Shown here in pieces: positions 1-8,664 of a DNA stretch of 64,000 bases. A program made the position numbers and the translations under genes. Position 1 is the first letter of the stretch; every line of letters begins with the position of its first letter. Location of the stretch: contig NZ_CP030082.1 in NCBI RefSeq assembly GCF_006874645.1, positions 496,001-560,000 of the forward strand, in the 5' to 3' direction. Below the pieces are notes generated by a model that saw nothing but the letters and a program-made list of their open reading frames with translations, was not told where the DNA came from and searched no databases. This DNA comes from Bdellovibrio sp. ZAP7 (GTDB taxonomy: Bacteria; Bdellovibrionota; Bdellovibrionia; Bdellovibrionales; Bdellovibrionaceae).

Positions 1-442
1 TACCTTTTCCTACCGGCGCCTTGGTAACTTTTGGTCCAATAACCATGACTGGGATAACGGCATTGCGAACGACTTCTTCAGCGACACTGCCTAAGAAAAA
101 TCTTTCCAAACCTTTTTTGCCTTGGGTGCCGATTACAACCAAACCGGGTTGCGGGGCGCTGGTTTCCAGACGAAAAATTTCGTCCACGGGATTTCCGAAA
201 GCTTCAATCACTTGAATTTTCTTGCTGCTTTGGCGGATTTTCTCCAAAGTCGTTTGAATACGTGTGCGTTCATTGGTTTTCATGGTGATATCGATAGGAT
301 TTTGAACGTACAACAGTCTGACGGGGGCGTTTAGTTTCTCGGCCAGATTCAATCCGCACTGGCGGACCATTTCGGACCGAGCTTTTGCACCGGGAGATAC
401 ATCGAAAACATCATCGGCAATTAACATATACTTAGACGCCAT
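1..442 (-). CDS. Universal stress protein (UspA family), C-terminus beyond the window
   Basis: About 147 codons are visible, starting at the ATG at 442-440 behind a GAGGTG ribosome binding site; the stop lies past base 1. The product opens with a beta strand and the acidic pair ADD. It carries the ATP-binding signature of nucleotide-binding UspA proteins near its visible end: GTQGKKGLERF followed by GSVAEEVVRNA and a PVMVIG strand. UspA proteins are cytoplasmic stress proteins of one alpha/beta domain of about 140-150 residues, so the domain is nearly complete here and a short tail is missing. The gene is divergent from the HIT gene. Confidence 0.85.
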   Translation of the reverse strand, partial: MASKYMLIADDVFDVSPGAKARSEMVRQCGLNLAEKLNAPVRLLYVQNPIDITMKTNERTRIQTTLEKIRQSSKKIQVIEAFGNPVDEIFRLETSAPQPGLVVIGTQGKKGLERFFLGSVAEEVVRNAVIPVMVIGPKVTKAPVGKG

Positions 443-489
443 ATACACCTCGCAGAATTAATTCTACTCCTTGTCACAAACGAATGTCA

Positions 490-519
490 TTGCCTGACTT
501 CAAATCGCAATTCTATACT
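490..519 (+). promoter_or_regulatory. Sigma-70-type promoter for the HIT gene
   Basis: TTGCCT at 490-495 and TATACT at 514-519 are separated by 18 bases and lie just upstream of the start at 546. The -10 is close to consensus and the -35 moderate. This is a pattern match only. Confidence 0.5.
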
Positions 520-545
520 AGGGGCCAAATACAAGAGGTGCATGA

Positions 546-938
546 ATGGCTTCCGTTTTTACTAAAATCATCAGTGGTGAGTTTCCTTGTTACAAAATTT
601 ATGAAGACGACAAAGTCCTGTCATTTTTGGCATTGGATCAGGTCAATTTAGGCCACACATTGGTGATCTGCAAAGAAGAAATCAATCATTGGACGGAAGT
701 CCCTGCCGATACATATGCGCATCTACATAAAGTTTCCCAAAAGATCGGTAAAGCAATTTTGAAAGCATCGGGTTCACCCCGGGTTGGACAAATGGTGGCA
801 GGTTTTGAAGTGCCACACTATCACTTGCACTTGATTCCGGCGTGGTCGATTCCAGATTTGGATTTTAAAAAAGCCACACGTCGCTCTGATGATGAAATGA
901 AAAAGATCCAGCAAGAGATCATTAAGAATTTGGCGTAA
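546..938 (+). CDS. HIT family (histidine triad) protein
   Basis: The 130-residue product is a typical single-domain HIT protein. The triad HYHLHLI lies near residue 98, and the N-terminal core begins FTKIISGEFPCYK, as in HINT/Fhit-like nucleotide hydrolases. Family members act on nucleotide phosphoramidates or dinucleotides in the cytoplasm; the substrate here cannot be told from sequence. The start at 546 follows an AAGAGGTG ribosome binding site. The next gene begins 2 bases after its stop, so the two are probably co-transcribed. Confidence 0.92.
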   Translation: MASVFTKIISGEFPCYKIYEDDKVLSFLALDQVNLGHTLVICKEEINHWTEVPADTYAHLHKVSQKIGKAILKASGSPRVGQMVAGFEVPHYHLHLIPAWSIPDLDFKKATRRSDDEMKKIQQEIIKNLA

Positions 939-940
939 TC

Positions 941-1174
941 ATGGCATCAGAGCAATTACCCATCAGTGGCGCGATCTACAAGCATTACAAAGGAAAGCTC
1001 TATCAAGTGATCGGAGTGGGCAAACACTCTGAAACCATGGAAGAAGTGGTTTTGTATCAATGCCTTTATGAAAATTCATTGGGCCGTTTGTGGACTCGTC
1101 CATTAGCCATGTGGAACGAACTCGTTGAAGTCGACGGCAAAAAAATTCCACGCTTCCAGTTCCAATTCAATTAA
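941..1174 (+). CDS. DUF1653 domain protein
   Basis: A 77-residue protein that is essentially one DUF1653 domain: an aromatic-rich core with YKHYKGKLYQV, a histidine in GKHSET, and the conserved ending LWTRPLAMWNE. No catalytic role has been assigned to this family, although it often sits beside nucleotide-handling genes. It starts 2 bases after the HIT gene stop, which suggests translational coupling. It is followed by the terminator and inverted repeat at 1188-1329. Confidence 0.85.
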   Translation: MASEQLPISGAIYKHYKGKLYQVIGVGKHSETMEEVVLYQCLYENSLGRLWTRPLAMWNELVEVDGKKIPRFQFQFN

Positions 1175-1187
1175 TCAAAAAGGCAAA

Positions 1188-1329
1188 AAGGTACGTCCTT
1201 ACCTAAAAAGGTACTTCCTTACTTGCTATAAAAAAAAGCCACCGGTGGATACCCGTGGCTTTTTTAATTTTTAATCGGGTAAGGCCCTACCTTTTTAAGG
1301 CCCTACCTTTTTAGGTAAGGACGTACCTT
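1188..1329. repeat. Perfect 26-bp inverted repeat around a terminator
   Basis: Bases 1188-1213 and 1304-1329 are exact reverse complements; the core is AAGGTACGTCCTTACC. Each arm is followed or preceded by a second degenerate copy of the motif (1206-1222, 1285-1308). The right arm reaches into the stop codon of the minus-strand gene. The arrangement resembles a REP/BIME-type intergenic element; whether it is dispersed cannot be tested here. Confidence 0.7.
1232..1265. terminator. Bidirectional intrinsic terminator
   Basis: An 11-bp stem (1232-1242 with 1255-1265) has an A-run on one side and a T-run on the other, so it can end transcripts from both convergent neighbours. It lies inside the inverted repeat at 1188-1329. 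Confidence 0.8.
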
Positions 1330-1666
1330 ATTCTGGGATTTGGCAGCTTACTTCTAGTAGGACGTCTCTTCTCCAGATGGTGTTAACAACGGAGTCGCCG
1401 GCTTTCAGTAAAGTTGCGTCGGCGTAGTAGCGGCCTTCACCTGGAATATCAAAAATTTCTAGAGATACACGGCTGCCGTCGTTGTTGCGGATGCGGAAGC
1501 TGAAACCGTCGATGTCACCAATTTTACCGTAGCCGTTCAGAGCAGGCTTGATGACCGTCTCCAATTGCTTGTCGTTGTTTTCAGTAACTGTGCAGGCTAC
1601 CTTCAGATCCGCCGCGTGTGCGACTGTGCCTGTAAGAATCAATGCAGCCAAAGCTAGTGATTTCAT
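1328..1666 (-). CDS. Small secreted protein, unknown
   Basis: The 112-residue product starts with a clear Sec signal peptide (MKSLALAALILTGTVAHA, cleavage after AHA). The mature part is about 94 residues with two cysteines (in VACTV near the start and SCQIP at the end) that could form a disulphide tying the ends together. I do not recognise a family. The start at 1666 has an AGGAGG site six bases upstream. The stop codon lies inside the right arm of the inverted repeat. Periplasmic or secreted location is inferred from the signal peptide. Confidence 0.75.
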   Translation of the reverse strand: MKSLALAALILTGTVAHAADLKVACTVTENNDKQLETVIKPALNGYGKIGDIDGFSFRIRNNDGSRVSLEIFDIPGEGRYYADATLLKAGDSVVNTIWRRDVLLEVSCQIPE

Positions 1667-1847
1667 GCGTTCCTCCTAGAACATCCCGACTCCATCTCCG
1701 TTGGAGCCTATCTTTATTACACAGGGCTATCTTTTATTCTCAATCCATTCTCAGTTAGCGTTCAGATCAATAGTTCTTAGGGCACCCAAATTGACGTTTG
1801 TGAAGGCCGAATATATGACTGCCGCCATTGGAGAATTAAAATTGATT

Positions 1848-3233
1848 ATGCGTGTTATAGCCCTTTCCCTTCTTCTATCTTTGCAGGCCTTTGCCCAAGA
1901 GAAAACTGTTAATGAAGTGACTCCATCCGTTCAGGCCGTTGCTCCAGCTCCTTCGCCTAGCGTATCTCCTTCACCCACTCCTGGTGGTACACCGGAACCA
2001 ACATCTAACATGGAAGCGGAAAAATCTGCCCCTGTGTCGACGGTGATGGTGACGAAGGCTGAAGATCTTAAGGCCTTCCCAAAATTTAGTTTTAAATCCT
2101 ACGGGTACTTTACGTTCTCTCAGGCAGAAACGTTCAAAGCCGTGAATGACCTGACAAAGTACAACCGTCGTAAAATGGACCTGGCGGAGATCGCCTTCGA
2201 AGGTAATTACGAACTTACACCGACTAGCAAAATTGAATTCGAAGTTGAAATCGAACATGGTGGTGTTGGTACAGCGATGGAATTCGACCCGTTTGAAGAA
2301 TTCGGTGAGTTTGAAACCGAAGTTGAAAAGGGTGGTGAGGTTGCACTCCCAGAGTTCGTATACAAAAAATCTTTCCCTACTACGGATAGTGTTTTGAAAG
2401 TCGGTAAGTTTCCATTGTTTATCTCTATCGGAACAATCCTTGAGAAACCAAGCCGTTATTATGCAATCCAAGCTTCCGACGTGGAAGCGGCAATGATTCC
2501 TTATCACTGGAATGAGTTGGGTGTTCAAGCTGAACAGAAAATCTGGAAGTTCACTGGACGTTTGGGTGTGGTCAGCGGATTGAACTCTGAGTTCTTCCGT
2601 TCGTACTCTTGGGTTGGTGGTGGTTACCAACGTCAGTTCGAAAACGTAAACGCAGATGACCTGGCAACCGTGGCTTCCCTTGAATTCGGAAGTGTTGCGA
2701 AAGGCTCGGGCGTTGGTCTGGCATACTACAATGGCAACACTCAAAACAACCGCTACAAAAAAGACAAACTGACTGTCAGCGCTGAAGTTGAAATCTGGTC
2801 ATTGCTTGTGAACTACCGTATCTGGAAATTCCAGCTTACGGGCGAATCATTGCGCGGGACTTTGGAAAACTCTGACAAAGTAGCTTTGGCGAACTCCACA
2901 TTGGGTGGCTTGGCGAAACCGAAATCATTCGCGCCACTGGGACACAAAGCGGTTTTGGATAGCGTGCAACTTGCCTACGATATTTTCGACGACAATACAT
3001 TGGTACCTTACGTTCGTTGGGAGCACGTGAACACGTTTGATGAAGTCCAAGGATCCATCACTAAATACCCTCGTTACGATTGGACTCGTTCATCAACGGG
3101 TCTTATGTGGGCTTGGGATCAAGGCGCGTTTATGAAGTTCCAATACGCTGAAGATCGCACAGAGTTGATTGGTATGCCGGAAACGAAATGGTTCGGCCTG
3201 GCGTTTGGTTTTGATATCGCAAAATTTAATTAG
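1848..3233 (+). CDS. Outer-membrane beta-barrel porin-like protein of the imelysin operon
   Basis: I place the start at the ATG at 1848 because MRVIALSLLLSLQAFAQ is a signal peptide and GGAGAA lies upstream; the longer open frame to 1701 adds an unlikely N-terminus. A Pro/Ser-rich linker of about 50 residues follows. Then come alternating strands with aromatic girdles (YGYFTFSQAE, GYQRQF, WFGLAFGFDI), typical of a 16-stranded-type porin, and the protein ends just after a terminal strand. The imelysin gene follows 52 bases later, suggesting that this barrel supplies its substrate across the outer membrane. Substrate and fold subtype are inference. Confidence 0.7.
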   Translation: MRVIALSLLLSLQAFAQEKTVNEVTPSVQAVAPAPSPSVSPSPTPGGTPEPTSNMEAEKSAPVSTVMVTKAEDLKAFPKFSFKSYGYFTFSQAETFKAVNDLTKYNRRKMDLAEIAFEGNYELTPTSKIEFEVEIEHGGVGTAMEFDPFEEFGEFETEVEKGGEVALPEFVYKKSFPTTDSVLKVGKFPLFISIGTILEKPSRYYAIQASDVEAAMIPYHWNELGVQAEQKIWKFTGRLGVVSGLNSEFFRSYSWVGGGYQRQFENVNADDLATVASLEFGSVAKGSGVGLAYYNGNTQNNRYKKDKLTVSAEVEIWSLLVNYRIWKFQLTGESLRGTLENSDKVALANSTLGGLAKPKSFAPLGHKAVLDSVQLAYDIFDDNTLVPYVRWEHVNTFDEVQGSITKYPRYDWTRSSTGLMWAWDQGAFMKFQYAEDRTELIGMPETKWFGLAFGFDIAKFN

Positions 3234-3285
3234 TTTTTTAAATAAATCTCAGTCTTTGAAAATCAAAGTCTGAACAGGAGAATAA

Positions 3286-4374
3286 ATGAAAGCTCTTAAG
3301 TTAATGACAGCAGCCCTAGCGCTAGTAATTGGCGGTCAGGCTTCAGCTGCATCGAACCAGGAAATCATCACTCACGTGTCTTACAACGTGATCACAGCAA
3401 CCTATGTTGAGCTTGCACAAGCGACTGTTTCTTTGAAACAGGCTGTCGACATTTTCGTTCAAAACCCGAACGAAGCAACATTGGCTCAAGCGCAAAACGC
3501 ATGGCGCGGAGCTCGTATGCCGTGGGAAGCCTCTGAAGCTTTCTTGTTCGGACCTGTGGATTCTTTGGGTATCGATCCAATGCTTGATACTTGGCCTTTG
3601 AACAGATTGGACCTGGATGCAGTTTTGGCTTCTGGCAGAACAATCACTCCTGAGATGATTCGTTCTTTGGGTACGAACCTTCAAGGTTTCCACACGATCG
3701 AATATCTGTTGTTTGGTGACGGAGTTCACTCCAACACAAAACCGATTTCTGCTTTTACTGCAAAACAATTCGAATACCTTTCTTCGACGGCACAAGTTGA
3801 AATGGAGCATGCGGCAGCTTTGGCATATGCATGGACGAACCGTTGGAATCCAGAAGATGCTTCTTCTCCAGGGTATTCTGCGATTCTTGCGCAGCCAGGT
3901 TGGAACAATCAATTCTACACATCTGATGCGGCTGTATTGGAAGAGCTTGTAAAAGGCATGATGGCGATTGCTGATGAAGTGGCAAATGGTAAAATCGCGG
4001 ATCCTTTGGGCGGTGACATCAATTCTGCAAACATGGCATTAGTTGAATCACCGTTCTCTTGGAACTCTTTGAACGATTTCACTTTCAATATCCGCTCTAT
4101 CTACTCTGTGTATACAGGTACATACAGAACGTCTCAAGGTCCGGGCGTAAAAGCTCTGGTTGAGCGTCACGATCCTCAGTTGGCTCAACAGATTGAACAA
4201 CATATCTTGGGTTGCATGCAATTGATCCAAGCGATCCGCCCTGCAGGTGGTGGTGATTTCGGTCAAGCGATCTTTACTCCAGATGGTCGTCAACGTGCTC
4301 AACAGGCGATTCAAGCATTGAACCAACTTCACGCGGTTTTGGAACAACAAGTTCTTCCTTTGGTGGACAAATAG
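3286..4374 (+). CDS. Imelysin family protein (periplasmic iron-uptake type)
   Basis: The 362-residue product has a signal peptide (ending QASAAS) and the imelysin signature GxHxxE as GFHTIEYLLFG near residue 135. The family (IrpA, EfeO and ICMP-like proteins) is an all-helical two-bundle periplasmic fold linked to iron acquisition; early claims of peptidase activity are doubtful. It sits between a porin and a di-haem protein with a 4-base gap downstream, a set common in imelysin loci. AGGAGAATAA precedes the start. Iron as substrate is inferred from family and neighbours. Confidence 0.88.
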   Translation: MKALKLMTAALALVIGGQASAASNQEIITHVSYNVITATYVELAQATVSLKQAVDIFVQNPNEATLAQAQNAWRGARMPWEASEAFLFGPVDSLGIDPMLDTWPLNRLDLDAVLASGRTITPEMIRSLGTNLQGFHTIEYLLFGDGVHSNTKPISAFTAKQFEYLSSTAQVEMEHAAALAYAWTNRWNPEDASSPGYSAILAQPGWNNQFYTSDAAVLEELVKGMMAIADEVANGKIADPLGGDINSANMALVESPFSWNSLNDFTFNIRSIYSVYTGTYRTSQGPGVKALVERHDPQLAQQIEQHILGCMQLIQAIRPAGGGDFGQAIFTPDGRQRAQQAIQALNQLHAVLEQQVLPLVDK

Positions 4375-4378
4375 TCAT

Positions 4379-5890
4379 ATGAAAAAATCGACTCTATTTT
4401 TAGCGATTCAATTGTTTTTTAGCGGAGCTGCGATGGCTGCTCCAGCCATCGATATGGACTACGTCAATGCAGTTATGTCGGGTGGTGACACGACAGTGAT
4501 TTTTAAAAGAGAGTCGATTCAGGCATTCCGCAATCCTGCGGCAAATTTGTCTGAAGAAGAAGTTCGCCGTCACATGGCAGGTGATGCCCTTTTTGAGAGA
4601 AATTTTTCCGATGATCCAGGTCGTTTTGACCATGGTTTGGGGCCTGTTTACAACAACACGAACTGCAATGCCTGCCACGCTAAAGACGGGCGCGGTGCAT
4701 TGCCAGTTTTGCCAATCGGTCAGGAAAAAGTTTTGCTTCGTCAAAACGAAGCGGTCTTCTTGCGTATCAGTATAGAAGACGGTCTAAAGAAAGTTAAATC
4801 TGCTGCAAACCACTGGGGTGCACCGGTTCCTGTTCCTGGCTTCTCGGATCAATTGTTCCACTTGGGTTCTTACGGCGTTCGTGAAGATCTTGAAGGTGCG
4901 GGACAAGCACAAGTATGGATGAGTTTTGAAAAGTCATCTTTTACTTATCCTGATGGCAGCACAGTTGAACTTCGTAAACCAATCTTCACTGTGACTTCTC
5001 CTTACGATCAGTATTTTGATTCTGTGACTGGCCAAATGCGCAGCCGTCTTTTTGAAAAAGACGTGAAAATGGGGCCTCGTATGGGGACTCCGATGATCGG
5101 CTTGGGTTTGCTCGAGGCGATCAAGGAATCTGATATCCGTGCATTGGCCGCTCGTGATTTGTCTGCTGAAGGTGTTCACGGTCAAGTGAACATGGTTTTT
5201 GATATTCAAAAATCTATGGCTGGTGATGCGTACCCAGTTTCTATGGGTCGCTTTGGTTTGAAAAACAACACGCCCACAGTTTTTCACCAATCCTTGGGCG
5301 CTTTGCGCGGCGATATCGGCGTGACGAACTATGCTTTCCCTGATGAAAGCATCGCGGGAACTCCATTGTACGATAAATTCATGGCAACTCGTCCGCCCCT
5401 AGAGGAGCCGCAGGCTTCTAAGGAAGTGGCTGATGATTTGGTATTCTACTCTCGCACATTGGCGGTTCCTTCTCGCCGTAACGTGGACAACCCTGTTGTT
5501 ATCCGCGGAGCAAACTTGTTCCACCAAACTAGCTGCACAAGCTGTCATCAACCAAGCTTTGTAACCGGCTCACACGAGATTCCGGCTTTTGCTAATCAAA
5601 AAATCTATCCTTATACTGATATGCTTTTGCATGACATGGGACCTGGTTTGGCTGACGGCCGACAAGATTTCGATGCGACCGGAAATCAGTGGAAGACGCG
5701 TCCTCTATGGGGTATGGGTCAAACTCAAACGATCAATCCACGTGCTGGCTTCTTGCACGATGGCCGGGCTCGCACTTTGGAAGAGGCGATTTTGTGGCAT
5801 GGCGGTGAGGCAGAGTATTCTAAAACCAAGTTCACTCAGCTTCCGAAAGATGATCGTATCGCTTTGATTCAATTTATTCGCTCTTTATAA
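4379..5890 (+). CDS. Di-haem cytochrome c, DUF1111 family (putative thiol oxidoreductase)
   Basis: The 503-residue product has a signal peptide (MKKSTLFLAIQLFFSGAAMA) and two c-type haem sites: CNACH near residue 98 and CTSCH near residue 386. This matches the DUF1111 di-haem family often annotated as thiol oxidoreductase and often encoded beside imelysin. It begins 4 bases after the imelysin stop, so it is in the same operon. A periplasmic redox role, possibly changing the iron oxidation state during uptake, is inference. Confidence 0.88.
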   Translation: MKKSTLFLAIQLFFSGAAMAAPAIDMDYVNAVMSGGDTTVIFKRESIQAFRNPAANLSEEEVRRHMAGDALFERNFSDDPGRFDHGLGPVYNNTNCNACHAKDGRGALPVLPIGQEKVLLRQNEAVFLRISIEDGLKKVKSAANHWGAPVPVPGFSDQLFHLGSYGVREDLEGAGQAQVWMSFEKSSFTYPDGSTVELRKPIFTVTSPYDQYFDSVTGQMRSRLFEKDVKMGPRMGTPMIGLGLLEAIKESDIRALAARDLSAEGVHGQVNMVFDIQKSMAGDAYPVSMGRFGLKNNTPTVFHQSLGALRGDIGVTNYAFPDESIAGTPLYDKFMATRPPLEEPQASKEVADDLVFYSRTLAVPSRRNVDNPVVIRGANLFHQTSCTSCHQPSFVTGSHEIPAFANQKIYPYTDMLLHDMGPGLADGRQDFDATGNQWKTRPLWGMGQTQTINPRAGFLHDGRARTLEEAILWHGGEAEYSKTKFTQLPKDDRIALIQFIRSL

Positions 5891-5944
5891 AACCGGACTT
5901 CTAAACAGTGGAAAGTCATCCTCCGACTCAGGTACTATAGTGGA

Positions 5945-6098
5945 AAGCCTCTATTGGGGCTGGGAAGGGGGTGGTCTTATGGTTAAAACATGTGACATAA
6001 CCAAGGCGGGGGTGGCGGCTTCTTAGCCGACTCGACCTTCGCCAAGGATTCGAAAGAATTCTGCACATTTAAAGGCGGCTCAAAAGGCCGCCTTTCCT
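5945..6098 (+). ncRNA. Candidate structured small RNA ending in a terminator
   Basis: This gap between the di-haem gene and cheA folds almost completely by eye. There are hairpins 5946-5951/5956-5961, 5980-5985/5998-6003, a nine-base stem 6005-6013/6035-6043 enclosing 6016-6020/6025-6029, and 6047-6051/6056-6060 capped by a GAAA tetraloop. The terminator at 6071-6095 closes it. A TACTAT box at 5933-5938 would place the start near 5945, although no good -35 is seen. No open frame fits. I could not match it to 6S, RNase P, SRP RNA or the c-di-GMP riboswitch consensus. Confidence 0.5.
6071..6095 (+). terminator. Intrinsic terminator before cheA
   Basis: A nine-base perfect stem (6071-6079 with 6087-6095) and a seven-base loop, with a short T-rich tail. 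It separates the upstream candidate RNA from the chemotaxis operon. Confidence 0.7.
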
Positions 6099-6172
6099 AT
6101 TCCAAATTTCTGGTCCTCGCATTTAAGTTCTAAGCCTCCTTTAAATATACGAAATTCCGATAAATTCACAGC

Positions 6173-7903
6173 ATGAGTGACGATCAAAACGGCGTGAATG
6201 ACATACCAGATTTTTCTGGGTTGATAGACTTTGAGCAAATCGAAGAGGTTGCGCGCGTCTTTTTTGAAGAGTCCAAAGAAATTTTGGACGGCTTGGATTC
6301 ACTTATCATGCGTCTGGAAGAATCTCCAAACGACGTTGAACACATCAATGTCCTATTCCGCAAAGTGCATACAATCAAAGGCAGCGTGGGATCTGTTCCA
6401 GGCGGACAGCTATTAGCCTCTTTATCGCATGAGTTCGAAGCTTTGCTAAATCGAATCAAGCGGGAGTCCCAAACTGTCACGAAAGAATGCATTGATTTAT
6501 TCTTACTTAGCTCGCGCTTGATGAAGCAATTGGCGGAAACCCTTCGCGAAAAACGCGAAATGTATCCGGAAGAGCTCAGTGAGGTGATCGAAACGATCAC
6601 TCGTTACAATGGCTTTGAGTTTTCCGGTGTGGCACCAAGAAAAACCAAAAGAGCTGCTGTTAAACCGATCGTCGCTTCAGGTGATGAAGACGGCGTGTGG
6701 ATGTCCAATAAGCAGCTTAATGAAATGTTGCGCTTAAGTGGCGAACTTTTGGTTTTAAAGAATTTTTTCTCGATGATGAATCAAACGGTGAACTTCCGCT
6801 CGCAACCCGAGTTGTTCGAGCGCCGTCAAAGCGACTTTTCGCAAAATCTGACCAAGATCACGGATCAATTCCAGTCTCACCTGCAAGTTATCCGTAAAGA
6901 GAAGGCCGAGGATTCATTCCAAAGTATTCCAGTACTGGTCAGGCAGACTGCCACGGAACTTAATAAAACAGTTCAGTTGCAAATGGTGGGCTTGGATTTC
7001 CTAATTGATAAATCCCTGGCCAAAGATATTTCTGAATCCTTGGTGCATCTGGTGCGAAACTCGATCGATCACGGGATCGAAGACCAATTCGAACGTGCCG
7101 TTGCAGGTAAAGATTCCATTGGCCAATTGACGATCGAGATGAGTGAGAAAAATGGCACCGTCTATGTCGTTATGAAAGACGATGGCAAAGGCCTTGATCG
7201 CGAAAGAATTTTGCAAAGAGCGATCACCAATGAACTGGTGAAACCTGAAGACGTGGCCACCATTTCGGACGAAGAAATTTATAAATGTATTTTCGAGCCG
7301 GGATTTTCCACAAAAGAGAAAATCACTACTGTTTCAGGGCGCGGTGTAGGGATGGACGTTGTTTCTACGTTGGTGGAAAAGTACGGCGGTCACATTTCAA
7401 TTTCCACGCAAATGGGGGCTGGTACAACATTTACACTGGTCTATCCGGCAGTGTCTCACATTTTGGTCGAGACGGCGATGGTGGCAAGCTGGAATAACTT
7501 TCAAGTGGCTGTGCCGTTGACTTCAGTTGCTCATATTACTTCATGCAGCAGTCTTCAGTTGAATTACGTAGAACGCTTCCGTTATTGTCAGTTCCATAAC
7601 CAGACAGTTCCTTTGATGACTTATCAAGAGATTCGACAGGGGCAAATGCTGTTGCAGGAATCTGATGTCGCACGTCACACCGCGATCTTTATCAGAATCA
7701 AAGATTCTATTATTGCTTTACTGGTGGATCGCGTGGAAGCGCAAACGGATCTGGTAGTTAAAGGATTTGGTGGAATTATCAAGGCCCAAAAAGGCTTTAA
7801 AGGATTCTCGATCCTGGCTGATGAAAAGATCACTTACATCATTGATCCAGAGCAAATTCTGGCTATGCTTGGCCAATCTGTAACTTTGGAGGCGGCAGCA
7901 TGA
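6173..7903 (+). CDS. cheA: Chemotaxis histidine kinase CheA lacking the P2 domain
   Basis: The 576-residue protein has an N-terminal Hpt domain with the phosphorylatable His in HTIKG (His66). A short linker (about 140-185) then leads straight to the P3 dimerisation helices. The P4 ATPase follows with its N-box (LVRNSIDHGIE), G1 box (DDGKGLD) and G2 box (GRGVGMDVV), and the P5 CheW-like domain is C-terminal. There is no room for a P2 CheY/CheB-docking domain, and the protein is shorter than classical CheA (about 650). The stop overlaps the next start as ATGA, so the cluster is an operon. Confidence 0.93.
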   Translation: MSDDQNGVNDIPDFSGLIDFEQIEEVARVFFEESKEILDGLDSLIMRLEESPNDVEHINVLFRKVHTIKGSVGSVPGGQLLASLSHEFEALLNRIKRESQTVTKECIDLFLLSSRLMKQLAETLREKREMYPEELSEVIETITRYNGFEFSGVAPRKTKRAAVKPIVASGDEDGVWMSNKQLNEMLRLSGELLVLKNFFSMMNQTVNFRSQPELFERRQSDFSQNLTKITDQFQSHLQVIRKEKAEDSFQSIPVLVRQTATELNKTVQLQMVGLDFLIDKSLAKDISESLVHLVRNSIDHGIEDQFERAVAGKDSIGQLTIEMSEKNGTVYVVMKDDGKGLDRERILQRAITNELVKPEDVATISDEEIYKCIFEPGFSTKEKITTVSGRGVGMDVVSTLVEKYGGHISISTQMGAGTTFTLVYPAVSHILVETAMVASWNNFQVAVPLTSVAHITSCSSLQLNYVERFRYCQFHNQTVPLMTYQEIRQGQMLLQESDVARHTAIFIRIKDSIIALLVDRVEAQTDLVVKGFGGIIKAQKGFKGFSILADEKITYIIDPEQILAMLGQSVTLEAAA

Positions 7904-8664
7904 GTGACTTCTTTGGTGACGATTTTACGGTCGAGCTAAAAAAGTATTTCCTGGATGCCACTTTGAAAGAAGTGGAATCCTTCATCGACTTGATTGATGA
8001 AAGTACATTGCAAAAAGTGACAGTCGAGATTCGCGAAAAAGCAGAATCTTGGGTGGTGGATGCAAAATCCAACGAATTTACTTTCTTAGAATCTTGGCTG
8101 ACCGATTTTAACGCGAAAACAGATTCCTTGGATTCCGCCGAGCAGATGATTAAGGCGTTGAGCCTGTTGCAAAAATATCTCGCTGCTTTATTAGTTGATG
8201 GTAAGGACAGTGCAGAACTTGCTTTGCAGTTTCCATTGGTGGCCCAAAGCAGCCGCGAAGCTCTTTTCCTTCATTGTAAAACTGGGAGCCAGCAATTTGT
8301 GGTTCCTATTATAAATGTGATTGAAATCACCTCATCGCTTCCTATGTCTCCGTTGCCAGACTTACGTGAAGGTCTTGCCGGAGTGATCCCATTCAGAGGC
8401 GAAGCGGTTCCCGTGATTGACTTAAAATCATACGGATTTCATTCTGTAAACACGAATAAATTTTATTACGTTATCTGTGAGCATGCCGGCACACGTTTTT
8501 CATTACAAGTTACAGAGACTGATGAACTTTTAAGTCTTAAAGACAAAGATATGCAAAACTTAAGTGATCATCCCACCATGCTTACGGTACCTTTCATCAA
8601 GCAATTTTTCGTTAAGGAAGAGCACAGTGTGATGGTACTCGATATTGAAAAATTGGTGGCTTAA
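7900..8664 (+). CDS. CheW-domain coupling protein with an N-terminal helical extension
   Basis: The 254-residue product begins with about 120 mostly helical residues of no recognised family. A CheW domain follows from about residue 125 (strand LFLHCKTGSQQFVVPI, then GVIPFRGEAVPVIDL). CheW domains link CheA to chemoreceptors. It overlaps cheA by 4 bases, and its stop overlaps the next start by one base, so the three proteins are translationally coupled. The N-terminal part is absent from classical CheW (about 160 residues) and may be an extra partner-binding module. Confidence 0.85.
   Translation: MSDFFGDDFTVELKKYFLDATLKEVESFIDLIDESTLQKVTVEIREKAESWVVDAKSNEFTFLESWLTDFNAKTDSLDSAEQMIKALSLLQKYLAALLVDGKDSAELALQFPLVAQSSREALFLHCKTGSQQFVVPIINVIEITSSLPMSPLPDLREGLAGVIPFRGEAVPVIDLKSYGFHSVNTNKFYYVICEHAGTRFSLQVTETDELLSLKDKDMQNLSDHPTMLTVPFIKQFFVKEEHSVMVLDIEKLVA

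Noticed and set aside
1188-1329. Insertion-sequence ends
   Set aside because: Only about 90 bases lie between the arms and they hold a terminator; no transposase or target duplication.
5945-6098. c-di-GMP-I (GEMM) riboswitch
   Set aside because: Only a GAAA-capped hairpin is shared; the conserved GEMM joining segments and receptor are not found.
6120-6175. Sigma-28 promoter before cheA (TCCGATAA near 6157)
   Set aside because: The -10 is similar, but no TAAA/TAAAGTTT box lies at the required spacing.
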